Positions 1-7,113 of a stretch of DNA of 15,106 nt are shown piece by piece. Numbering within the stretch: the stretch's first letter is position 1; every line of letters begins with the position of its first letter. Location: NCBI GenBank assembly GCA_047921075.1, contig JBLRWS010000054.1, positions 1 through 15,106 of the forward strand, read 5' to 3'. This DNA is from JBLRWS01 sp047921075 (GTDB lineage: Bacteria > Bacteroidota > Rhodothermia > Balneolales > Balneolaceae). Position numbers and translations under genes: made by a program. The notes under the pieces are model-generated. The model saw nothing but the letters and a program-made list of their open reading frames with translations. It was not told where the DNA came from and did not search any database.

Positions 1-4
1 TACA

Positions 5-1330
5 CTACTGAATACTCTGTCGCAGCCAGCGCTCGGGGTTTACGTTTTGGCTGCCTTCCCGAACCAGGAAAAAGAGTACCTCGCCGAGCACCGAGTCTTC
101 ATCGCCCGAGAGCCCAATAACATCGCCCTGCCTAAGCACCTGATTTTCCCGCACGTAGAGTGCGCTCAGGTTGCCATACGCGGTTTTAAATTCGCCGTGA
201 TTGACCAGCACAATATCGCCATAGCCCGACATCGACTGGATGCTGAATACATACCCATCCGATACAAGGCGTACTGTGGACTGCGGCGGAGCGGCAATTT
301 CTACCCCGATATTATTGGTGCGAGTCCCAAAAGCGGGATGCACGCGAATCCCAAATCGATCGGTAATAACGCCGTTATCGACCGGCCAGGGAAGGTCTCC
401 CCGCTGGCTGGCAAACTTTTCCTGGAAACCACGCAGTTCGTCATCACTAACGGCCCGCTCTATGCGAATGGGTGTACTGTAGCGCTCTTCGGCTGCTCGG
501 CGCTCGTCATCATCCTCAATATCCCGTGCAGCAGCAAGGCGGCGCTGGCGCTCCTGTTCAGCCTGGCGAATGCGCTCCTCCTCTGCATCGAGTTCGTTGA
601 GCAGGGTGCCCAGCTCATTACGCTGTGTCTGATAAATATCGAGCTGCCGCTGAAGGTTATCGCGGTCGCGGCGTAGCAGTTCCACGTTCTGGCGCTGCTG
701 CTCTTCCTGCTGTTCCAGCTCTTGTGTTCGCTGTTCAATATCCTGCAGGGCCCGCCGGCTTCGGTCGCGGGCATCTTCCAGATCCTTACGGGTGGTATCG
801 AGGCGACTTTGGGAGAGCTCGATCTCCTGCACACGTGCGCGCTGGTACTCATCAAAGCGCTGCAAGTAGAACGAACGTACCACAAATTGATTGAGCGAGC
901 GGGAGGTAAGCAGTAAGGCGAGTTCGTTGGTACGGCCGTATTTGTAAATGTAGGTCAGCGTTTCCCGATACTCATCAATCAACCGGGAGAGATGTTCTTC
1001 CAGCCGCTGCGACTCGCGCTGCACAACCGCAATTTCCTGTTCGATCTGCCGGCTCTCTTCTCTGGTTTGTCGTAGCTGCTCTCGCTGTAGAGCAATGAGG
1101 CGCGTCAGCTCTTCGTGCTGCTGAAACAGCTCTTCGTAACGGTTGGTGGCAAATCCGAGTCGATCCCGATAGGCCGAAATCTGCTCTTCCAGATTCTGAA
1201 TTTGTGTACGGGTTACCTGTTGCCGTTCCAGGATTTGGGAGCGCTGCTGTTCGTAGGCACTCTGTGCCAGGGCCGGGCTTTGCCAGCCTGCCGCAATCAG
1301 AAAAACCGTTAACAGAAACCGTCGTATCAT
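5..1330 (-). CDS. EnvC-like murein hydrolase activator (degenerate M23/LytM domain)
   Basis: An exported 441-residue protein. It has an N-terminal signal peptide (hydrophobic stretch ending ALAQ near residue 23), a long charged Glu/Gln/Arg-rich coiled coil from about residue 25 to 280, and a C-terminal LytM/M23 domain from about 313 to 437 (begins LPWPVDNGVITDRFG). The zinc-binding positions of active M23 peptidases are all replaced: the HxGxD position reads NIGVE (Asn340, Glu344), the YxHL position reads YGNL (Asn387), and the final HxH region reads LFFLV. A coiled coil joined to a metal-free LytM domain is the architecture of EnvC, which activates cell-wall amidases instead of cutting peptidoglycan itself. 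The ATG start overlaps the stop of the upstream DUF4292 gene by 4 bases, so the two are almost certainly translated from one message. The amidase partner is not in this window. The family call is firm; the exact role is inferred. Confidence 0.9.
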   Translation of the reverse strand: MIRRFLLTVFLIAAGWQSPALAQSAYEQQRSQILERQQVTRTQIQNLEEQISAYRDRLGFATNRYEELFQQHEELTRLIALQREQLRQTREESRQIEQEIAVVQRESQRLEEHLSRLIDEYRETLTYIYKYGRTNELALLLTSRSLNQFVVRSFYLQRFDEYQRARVQEIELSQSRLDTTRKDLEDARDRSRRALQDIEQRTQELEQQEEQQRQNVELLRRDRDNLQRQLDIYQTQRNELGTLLNELDAEEERIRQAEQERQRRLAAARDIEDDDERRAAEERYSTPIRIERAVSDDELRGFQEKFASQRGDLPWPVDNGVITDRFGIRVHPAFGTRTNNIGVEIAAPPQSTVRLVSDGYVFSIQSMSGYGDIVLVNHGEFKTAYGNLSALYVRENQVLRQGDVIGLSGDEDSVLGEVLFFLVREGSQNVNPERWLRQSIQ

Positions 1331-2088
1331 GATGGGCGCTGAATAGGAACCGATTCGGGGATCGTAATGGTCAATGGAGGCAGCGAGCCGTTTACGCCGA
1401 GATTCTGTACCAAAAAGACTGCTCTCGACTGTCCATCACGGCTTAAAATGGTAATTTTTCTCGGAAGTTGAAATCCTTCAATCTGGGCATACCCCTCGTA
1501 TTCAATCCGGCGATAGGGTGCCCGGCGATTTTCGGGGGCGTGAATCACCTCTTTCACCAGGCCGTTGCCCCCCACCCGTACCACCGCCTCGTTGCGCAGC
1601 AGCAATACAAAGTCGGATCCATCCTCAAAAACCGTTTGTATCTCCTCGGGAGTAACCGTGAAGTTGAGAAGGTTGATTAGGTTCAGCGATGCAATGGAAC
1701 CGACGCTGCTGAGGGTGCTCTGTGCTACCGATACTTTTTGAGCAACCCGGTCTACCGCATTGTAAATCAGGAGGGAGTCATCTTCCACTAAAATCTGTCC
1801 GCCGGAAATACCGACACTGTTCCGGATGGTAAGCAGGCTTGTATCGCGGGTGGACCGAAACTCTACGGTAACGCGTTCGCTGCTGCCGGGCTCACTGACC
1901 AACGCACGGCCGGAACCGTCTACCGTTTCGAGTGCTCCATCGTAATTGGGCATTCGCTCCAGCAGCTCGCTATGTGATATGGTTGCCGGCTGCAAATCAC
2001 CAACCGCCACGCCGGACGAACCACAGCCAGCAAGAAGCAATAAAAACCCGAGCCAGAAAAAAGGGTAAAGAAAGTAGGGTCGTTTCAC
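1327..2088 (-). CDS. DUF4292-type outer-envelope lipoprotein
   Basis: A 253-residue lipoprotein. The N-terminus has a short positive region, a hydrophobic stretch and a lipobox LLAGC with the lipidated Cys near residue 22, followed by GSSG. The mature part is rich in short beta-strand-like segments (residues 55-245) and matches my recollection of the DUF4292 family of Bacteroidota, which resembles the LolA/LolB lipoprotein-carrier fold; I could not verify that by search. The start is GTG at 2088, overlapping the TPR stop (GTGA), and its stop overlaps the EnvC-like start (ATGA). Translational coupling on both sides suggests the three products act together at the envelope. No enzymatic motif is visible and the biochemical function is unknown. 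Confidence 0.82.
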   Translation of the reverse strand: MKRPYFLYPFFWLGFLLLLAGCGSSGVAVGDLQPATISHSELLERMPNYDGALETVDGSGRALVSEPGSSERVTVEFRSTRDTSLLTIRNSVGISGGQILVEDDSLLIYNAVDRVAQKVSVAQSTLSSVGSIASLNLINLLNFTVTPEEIQTVFEDGSDFVLLLRNEAVVRVGGNGLVKEVIHAPENRRAPYRRIEYEGYAQIEGFQLPRKITILSRDGQSRAVFLVQNLGVNGSLPPLTITIPESVPIQRPS

Positions 2089-3794
2089 GATTGGGCCGAT
2101 TCGATTCGTTGGATCAGATACTCTCGTTCAGAGTCATTTTCCAGGGCTTTGTTCCACCACTCGATCGCCTTTTCGTTCTCCTGAAGTGCAAAATAGACAT
2201 CACCAAGATGTTCGTACACCTCCGCGCCGGCATCACCGGTATCTATCGACCGCTGAATATATTGCAGAGCCAGGTTGTACTCATTTTTTTTGTAGTACAC
2301 CCAGCCGATGGTGTCGAGGTAAGCCGCATTGTCGGGTTCCATCGCCACAGCCTGTTCGGCCAGCTCCAATGCGTATTCCAGATTTTCTTCGCGCACCGAC
2401 ATAAAATAGGCGTAATTGTTCATCGCCGTGTGATTGTTCGGATCGAGCCGCATCGCCATCTCGTACGCACTGCTCGCGTCTTGCCAGTTATCGAGTTGCT
2501 GAAGCACATCGCCCAACGTACCGTGAATAACAGAGCGAAATCCGCGATTGGCCGGAGCCAGAGTGGCATTTTCGAGCCAGGTGCGGGCTTCTTCGTAGCG
2601 GTCGGAAAGCATATGCGCTGCGCCGGCAAAAAACTGGATAAAGGCGTCATCGGGAGCATAGCTGTTTGCACTGTCGGCAATAGCTGTTACCTCCTCGTAT
2701 CGTTCCAGTGTAAACAGTGCCTGCATACGCTGCTGCCACGCCTCGGCCAGTTCGGGATTTAGCCGGTTTATCGCTTTAAGCTTACCGATGGCTTCTTCAA
2801 CCCGGTTTTCCTGCAGAAAAAATTCGGCAGCCAGCAGCTGAGCGGGAGCAAAGTCAGGCTCATTTTCACTAAACGCGTTTAGAACACCCGCAAGTTGATC
2901 GGCCAGCTCTTCGTTACCGGGATCGCGCTGTTGCTGCAGATAGACATAGCGAACCAGCTCCATTTTCTGCGAGGGATAGATCAGCGGATCTTCCAGCATG
3001 GATACAAAAACCGACCCGAGGTTTTGCCAATTGGATTGTTGTACATACACCTCGGCAAGAAGGAGAAGCGTTTGCGGGTCGCGGGCATTTCGTTCGCGCG
3101 CATCATTCAATACCTCAAGCGCCATTTCCACTTCATCCAGCTCCAGGTAAAACTGGCTAATGGTGCGGAGAGTAGCCAGATTCCCGGGATCGAGCTGCCG
3201 CATCTGTTGCAGTTCTGCAAGTGCTTCCTCCCGCATACCCAGAGCATTAAAATTTCGAAATTTGCGCAGGTGAATATCAAAATCGCCACCGCGCAGCTCC
3301 AGCACGCGATCGTATACATCGTTGGCTTCGAGCAGCCGCCCATAGTTGATCTGCGTCTGCGCCAGACGCAACAGAATATCAAGATCGTTTGGGAACACCT
3401 CCAGGGCCTCTTTGTATGCATCTATGGTGGCTTGATTGCGTCCCGCACGCCGGTAAATTTCCGCCAGTTTCAGATGAAACCACTTGTTGTCGCGTTCCAG
3501 CTCCACAGCGCGCTGTCCGTAGTAGGCCGCATTTACCAGATCGCCGTTGGCGTAGTATACATCGGCCAGAGCAAATAGAATGCCCGGCTCGTCGCCCAGG
3601 GTAAGGTGAGCCATCATCAGTTGGTCGAGGGCAATCTCGTACTCTTCCTGCTCAAAATGATGAATGCCATCAATATACGCCTGCAACGCCATGGCTCGTT
3701 CTCCATCGGTGGGCTCGGAGCGCTCTTGCGCTAAAAGGGCTCCGGGAAGCAGTGTAAGCAGCAAGCTAAAAAGTAAAAGTCGGGGACGATACAT
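2085..3794 (-). CDS. Exported tetratricopeptide-repeat (TPR) protein
   Basis: A 569-residue protein with a signal peptide (MYRPRLLLFSLL ... ALLAQ), then TPR-type helix pairs through nearly the whole mature length. Typical TPR cores are visible, for example A.Y.G.RAVELE, NHTAMNNYAYFM, YLDTIGWVYYKKNEY and VYEHLGDVYFALQENEKAI near the C-terminus. It has no lipobox and no catalytic domain, so it is probably a periplasmic scaffold. The frame stays open upstream to a TTG at 3830, but that would put 12 extra residues, including a Cys, before the signal peptide; the ATG at 3794 is preferred. No Shine-Dalgarno sequence is seen, as for most genes here. It is the first gene of the trio with the DUF4292 lipoprotein and the EnvC-like protein, and an 87-base gap separates it from the BtuF-like gene upstream. 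An A8 run (8 T on the plus strand, 2284-2291) encodes part of YYKKNEY. Confidence 0.88.
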   Translation of the reverse strand: MYRPRLLLFSLLLTLLPGALLAQERSEPTDGERAMALQAYIDGIHHFEQEEYEIALDQLMMAHLTLGDEPGILFALADVYYANGDLVNAAYYGQRAVELERDNKWFHLKLAEIYRRAGRNQATIDAYKEALEVFPNDLDILLRLAQTQINYGRLLEANDVYDRVLELRGGDFDIHLRKFRNFNALGMREEALAELQQMRQLDPGNLATLRTISQFYLELDEVEMALEVLNDARERNARDPQTLLLLAEVYVQQSNWQNLGSVFVSMLEDPLIYPSQKMELVRYVYLQQQRDPGNEELADQLAGVLNAFSENEPDFAPAQLLAAEFFLQENRVEEAIGKLKAINRLNPELAEAWQQRMQALFTLERYEEVTAIADSANSYAPDDAFIQFFAGAAHMLSDRYEEARTWLENATLAPANRGFRSVIHGTLGDVLQQLDNWQDASSAYEMAMRLDPNNHTAMNNYAYFMSVREENLEYALELAEQAVAMEPDNAAYLDTIGWVYYKKNEYNLALQYIQRSIDTGDAGAEVYEHLGDVYFALQENEKAIEWWNKALENDSEREYLIQRIESAQS

Positions 3795-3867
3795 ATCTGT
3801 TTGTTTGCACGAAAATAACGAAATATACAACCTTATGGTATGATCTCTGAATGTGCGCAGGCGGTTG

Positions 3868-3877
3868 CAGAGCTCTG
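3868..3877. promoter_or_regulatory. 10-base perfect palindrome ahead of the TPR gene
   Basis: CAGAGCTCTG is its own reverse complement. It lies 4 bases beyond the BtuF-like stop and about 75 bases upstream of the TPR start. The half-site CTCTGA recurs at 3845-3850. It could be a small operator for the TPR-DUF4292-EnvC unit, or chance. No U-run follows, so it is not an intrinsic terminator. Confidence 0.2.
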
Positions 3878-3881
3878 ACGT

Positions 3882-4619
3882 TTAGCTGATGGCTTTGCGA
3901 AACATATTCAACTTCCGAAAGGAGGGCAGCATGCGCGAGCCGTACCAGCTAAACCACTCCCCGTTAACCAGCATCACATCGGATGCGTTGCACGCATCGC
4001 CCACTTCTTTCAGGTGTGCCTCTTTAAAGGGATACGGCTCGCTGCTTAGCAGCACAAGGTCCGGTTTTTCCTGGGCGATATCATCCAGCGAGAGTTCGGG
4101 GTAGCGGTTTTGTTCTCCAAACACGTTTTCGAAATGCCACTTTCCCAGTACGTCGTGTATGTATGTGTCGCCGCCTATAGTCATCCAGGGATCGCGCCAT
4201 ATAAGGTAACAAACCCGCAGCGGCTCTGCGTCCGGCAACCGTTCCAATTCGTCCTGAATGTTCTCAATGAGGGCCGCGGCTTTCTCCTGTTTACCGCAGG
4301 CTGACCCAACATCATGAATAGCCAGTAAGGCGTCGCTGATGGTTTGAATATCCGTTACCAACACCTCGGAAAAGCGCCGGATCGCTTCTACATCTTCTTG
4401 TCGGTTCTCCTCCTTGCTTGCTATAACCAGGTCGGGCGAGAGTTTCCGTATCGCCTCCACATTTGGATTTTTCGTGCCTCCAATGATCGGAATATCAGCC
4501 ACAACCTTTTTCGGATGGACACAGAATCGCGTGCGTCCGACAAGCTCTTTGTGCAGCCCCAAATCTACCATTAGTTCGGTCAATGAGGGTACCAGAGATA
4601 CAATTTTTTGAATAGCCAT
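3882..4619 (-). CDS. Helical-backbone metal receptor / BtuF-like cobalamin-binding protein, no signal peptide
   Basis: A 245-residue protein of the BtuF/FhuD class of substrate-binding folds. The N-lobe opens with IVSLVPSLTELMVDLGL and has VGRTRFCVHP and IGGTKNPNVEAIRKLSPDLVIA, which are typical of cobalamin- and heme-binding members. A linking region and the C-lobe follow (LIWRDPWMTIGGDTYIHDVL near 139-158, LSLDDIAQEKPDLVLLSSEP near 176-195). These proteins normally sit in the periplasm and feed an ABC importer. Here the protein begins directly at the first lobe strand, and an in-frame TAG at 4641-4643, only 7 codons upstream, rules out a missed signal peptide. No BtuC/BtuD-like genes are in the window. 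It may act in the cytoplasm as a corrinoid or other metal-ligand binder; the ligand is unknown. It lies 54 bases downstream of the AhpD-like gene, with a weak AGAAG sequence ahead of the ATG, so co-transcription is possible. Confidence 0.8.
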   Translation of the reverse strand: MAIQKIVSLVPSLTELMVDLGLHKELVGRTRFCVHPKKVVADIPIIGGTKNPNVEAIRKLSPDLVIASKEENRQEDVEAIRRFSEVLVTDIQTISDALLAIHDVGSACGKQEKAAALIENIQDELERLPDAEPLRVCYLIWRDPWMTIGGDTYIHDVLGKWHFENVFGEQNRYPELSLDDIAQEKPDLVLLSSEPYPFKEAHLKEVGDACNASDVMLVNGEWFSWYGSRMLPSFRKLNMFRKAIS

Positions 4620-4673
4620 AAAATAAACTTCTAAAAAGGGCTACGCTAAATCGATACATCTTAATGAATAGTA

Positions 4674-5243
4674 TTAGTCGTACGAGTACCCTTTTATTTC
4701 GTCTTCGGTAAAATCCACACCCAAACCGAGAACGATTCTATTTACAAAATTAAAATAGGCGATGACCTGCATCGCATCAAGAATAGCGCGGTCACTGATT
4801 TTTTTAACTTTCAACTTTTTTATACGCTCTTCCCGGCTTTTTTGTTCCCCGCCGGGGCGCAGTGTCACCTCATGGGCAAACTGACATAGAGCGAGCTCTG
4901 TTTCATCCAGATCTGCTTTTGTAAAGTCCGCTGCCAGTTGATTTGTACGAGCCTCATCTTTCCAGAAGTGCTGCAGCGCCTCGGCATGATGGCGAATACA
5001 GTATTCGCACTCGTTGGCCGCAGACACCACGACCGCAATCATCTCGCGGTGTTTCCGTTTTAACGGCGATTTTTTGAACATAATGCTCATATAAAGATCC
5101 ATATGAGCAACCAGAGCCGGGGGGTTCAGACTTTGGATTTTATGAACCTCGGCCAGCTTTCCGCGTGAGGAGATCAGATTATCGTATACTTCTTTAATCT
5201 CTCCGGTGGCGTCTTCGTAAGAAATGGTGTCAATAAATGGCAT
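4674..5243 (-). CDS. AhpD-like (carboxymuconolactone decarboxylase fold) peroxidase-related protein
   Basis: A 189-residue protein of the AhpD/CMD superfamily, closest in feel to the uncharacterised 'peroxidase-related enzyme' group. The catalytic pattern E-x11-C-x2-C-x3-H is intact: Glu67, Cys79, Cys82 and His86 within ANECEYCIRHHAEAL. In characterised AhpD this set forms a peroxide-reducing proton relay and redox-active cysteine pair. The N-terminal half (residues 1-60) is a helical extension common in this subgroup. There is no signal peptide, so it is cytoplasmic. The start ATG lies 3 bases after the stop of the histidine kinase, implying a shared message. The substrate is not evident; organic hydroperoxide reduction is a family-based guess. 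No AhpC, lipoamide or reductase partner is encoded in the window. Confidence 0.87.
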   Translation of the reverse strand: MPFIDTISYEDATGEIKEVYDNLISSRGKLAEVHKIQSLNPPALVAHMDLYMSIMFKKSPLKRKHREMIAVVVSAANECEYCIRHHAEALQHFWKDEARTNQLAADFTKADLDETELALCQFAHEVTLRPGGEQKSREERIKKLKVKKISDRAILDAMQVIAYFNFVNRIVLGLGVDFTEDEIKGYSYD

Positions 5244-5246
5244 AGA

Positions 5247-6917
5247 TTACAGAACCTGGTCTATTTCTTCTGGTTGGAGTGCCGAGGAAGATCCTCGTTT
5301 ATTTTCTTGTTCAAAATGCAAAGATACTAATTTTTTTTTCTTCAAAATTGTGTCTATCCGGCCGCCAATCTGTTTCAGATACGTATCAACGATTAAGCGA
5401 TTGGAAAAAGCCTCATCCACACGGCTCAACAGCACTTCAGAAAATTCACTCTCGGAATAAAGAGTAACTGTAACGCCGTTTCCACAGCTCGTAATTTCAA
5501 CCTCAATCGGAGCTACCGGCCACTGTTCGTCTTCTGTCCTTGTAAGCTCGAAGAGGTATTCGTTGATAATGATCGCGCACGGCAACGCCTGATTGAGATT
5601 TACCTTGCACGGTGCAGACGACTTTACAGCCACATCACTGAACCAAAGGGGATTGTATTTTCCAACCAATAATTCCAGCACCTCGCTCAATTCCAAATCG
5701 GACAGCTGTTGTGTGGAGTACATTACCTCCTGCACAGCAGCCATGGCATGTATGCGAGAAAGCACCCGGCCATAACGCAGCATCTCCTCATCGTCGTCAA
5801 TGGTCATCCGCTCCAGCTCCATAAATCCGGCAATGACCGCCAGATTGTTTTTCACGCGATGGTGAAGCTCTCCCAGCAGCATATTTTTTTGATGGAGAGT
5901 GCCCTGAAGCTCTTCTTCAAACTGATGGCGTTCGGTGTTATCGTACGCATAGATGTGAAACCGTTGCTGCTCTTCAATGTAATGCAGCAGTTGGGTATAC
6001 ATTCGGTCGTTTACTTTTACATCTCGCACTACGGGCGATTTACCGGGGCGCATCGCCTCGCCCAGCAGCTCCTCCCGCGGCTCCAATAGGGGATGGTTTG
6101 GGTCAACGATTCCAAACGCATCTCTGGCCGCCTGATTGGTATACAGAACCGATCCTTCCCGACTCAACTCAATGATCGGGCTCTGATTCAATTCCGGAAA
6201 TTTGGCCAGCTTGCTGCGCTCACGGTATGATTCGTTCAGTGCCGACACCGATTGGCGATGCCTGTAATGCAAAAAAGCGCCAATAATCACCAACATTGCG
6301 GAAATGAACACAATGAAGAAAAAAGCCCTGAAACGAAGCACGCCCGATGCATCCTGAATCTGTTGCAGAACCGTTAGTTTCTCTTCGGTTAAGGTGATAT
6401 GCAGCCCCTCGGCGTTATGAAGGAGCATTTCCAGAGCGGCTTCATGGTCTCCCGAGGCCCGCTGTTGTCGGGCCATGGCTCCAAGTTGTACATATAACTC
6501 CTGCTTTGAGTGCAGATCGGCCCACTCTTCAAATGCAAGCTGGTGGGTACCAAACATCCGCAACACCCAAAACATGCGCATCGCCTGTTCAATCTCGTTT
6601 TTGGTGAACAGTGTTCCGGCAATGGTTTCTATAGATTCATCAGACGTAGTGGGCATTCCCTTGGCCCGGTAAAGCACATCCTGAATATCATCTACAATTT
6701 GTACCGACTCTTCAAACGCAGAAAATTGAACTTCATCACCCGAGTTCATATAGTGCACCAGATGCAGCAGCGCATTTTGTTGCGACTGCGACCAAAGTGA
6801 ATGCAGCGAAATATAGGTTTGAGATGCCGAGAGTGACACGAACACTACCCAAGACACACCACTTAAAAGAAGAGCTGAACAGACGTAAAAAATTAAAATG
6901 TATCGTCCTGGATTCAT
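5247..6917 (-). CDS. Membrane sensor histidine kinase (HisKA_2 type) with degenerate ATPase domain
   Basis: A 556-residue protein from the preferred ATG at 6917. An upstream GTG at 7010 would add 31 residues; the ATG is chosen because a membrane segment (YILIFYVCSALLLSGVSWVV) follows it at once. Order: TM1 at about 6-28; a helical extracytoplasmic sensor region at about 30-194; TM2 at about 196-217; a PAS-like domain at about 240-334; then a HisKA_2 phospho-acceptor helix with HHRVKNNLAVIAGFMEL (His352/His353). The C-terminal region aligns by eye with a HATPase domain, but the N-box reads INEYLFELTRTE without the second Asn. The DxGxG (G1) motif is absent where YSESEFSEVLL stands, and the GLGL motif is replaced by FSNRLIVDTYLKQIGG. 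It may be unable to bind ATP. No response regulator is adjacent. It diverges from the DUF3179 gene and precedes the AhpD-like gene by 3 bases. An A9 tract lies near the end. Confidence 0.85.
   Translation of the reverse strand: MNPGRYILIFYVCSALLLSGVSWVVFVSLSASQTYISLHSLWSQSQQNALLHLVHYMNSGDEVQFSAFEESVQIVDDIQDVLYRAKGMPTTSDESIETIAGTLFTKNEIEQAMRMFWVLRMFGTHQLAFEEWADLHSKQELYVQLGAMARQQRASGDHEAALEMLLHNAEGLHITLTEEKLTVLQQIQDASGVLRFRAFFFIVFISAMLVIIGAFLHYRHRQSVSALNESYRERSKLAKFPELNQSPIIELSREGSVLYTNQAARDAFGIVDPNHPLLEPREELLGEAMRPGKSPVVRDVKVNDRMYTQLLHYIEEQQRFHIYAYDNTERHQFEEELQGTLHQKNMLLGELHHRVKNNLAVIAGFMELERMTIDDDEEMLRYGRVLSRIHAMAAVQEVMYSTQQLSDLELSEVLELLVGKYNPLWFSDVAVKSSAPCKVNLNQALPCAIIINEYLFELTRTEDEQWPVAPIEVEITSCGNGVTVTLYSESEFSEVLLSRVDEAFSNRLIVDTYLKQIGGRIDTILKKKKLVSLHFEQENKRGSSSALQPEEIDQVL
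5331..5339 (-). repeat. A9 homopolymer inside the histidine kinase gene
   Basis: Nine consecutive T on the plus strand, read as G-A9 in the coding sense, encode most of the Lys-Lys-Lys-Lys stretch (residues 526-529 from the ATG at 6917). Loss of one A gives an immediate TAG, and gain of one A gives a stop after six further residues. Slippage in either direction would therefore remove the last 28 or so residues, after the ATPase-like region. Confidence 0.9.
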
Positions 6918-7113
6918 AAAGTGAACGTTTAAAAGCCCATTTGAACATCTTTGAATAAGTTGTGAGGCAATAACATAGAACAATTGCTTCCCGCCCAAAA
7001 TAACAGCCACCTCTTGTTATAAAACGCCAATGGTGCTGTTACAGTTTTGTTATAAGTTTTTAAAGCGAGGCGTGTAAGTTGATAGCTCAAATGAAACACC
7101 ATTCAATAGAGTT
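6918..7113. promoter_or_regulatory. Divergent intergenic region between histidine kinase and DUF3179 genes
   Basis: These 196 bases should carry the promoters for both divergent genes (103 bases if the kinase starts at the GTG at 7010). The 9-base word TTGTTATAA occurs twice in the same orientation, at 7014-7022 and 7047-7055, 33 bases apart, which is close to three helical turns. A TATAAG hexamer at 7051-7056 overlaps the second copy, but no good -35 element is spaced for it. I found no perfect Bacteroidota-type TAnnTTTG box with a TTG at the right spacing on either strand. The call rests on position and the repeat, not on a recognised promoter. Confidence 0.4.

Noticed and set aside
5..1330. 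Active M23 endopeptidase
   Set aside because: All metal-ligand positions are substituted (Asn340, Glu344, Asn387, Phe420), so an activator role is more likely than catalysis.
1932..2762. 276-codon plus-strand open frame opposite the DUF4292 and TPR genes
   Set aside because: It crosses two well-supported genes on the other strand, has no recognisable domain and reads as a mirror of their codon bias. Similar antisense frames elsewhere (47-676, 2895-3578, 8450-9154, 9413-10135, 11177-11950, 12089-12643, 12804-13610, 14472-15095) were rejected for the same reason.
3795..3830. Upstream TTG start for the TPR gene at 3830
   Set aside because: It would place 12 residues before an otherwise normal signal peptide; ATG at 3794 is better placed.
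6918..7010. GTG start at 7010 for the histidine kinase
   Set aside because: The 31 extra residues have no recognisable role, and the ATG at 6917 opens directly into the first membrane segment. Not fully excluded.
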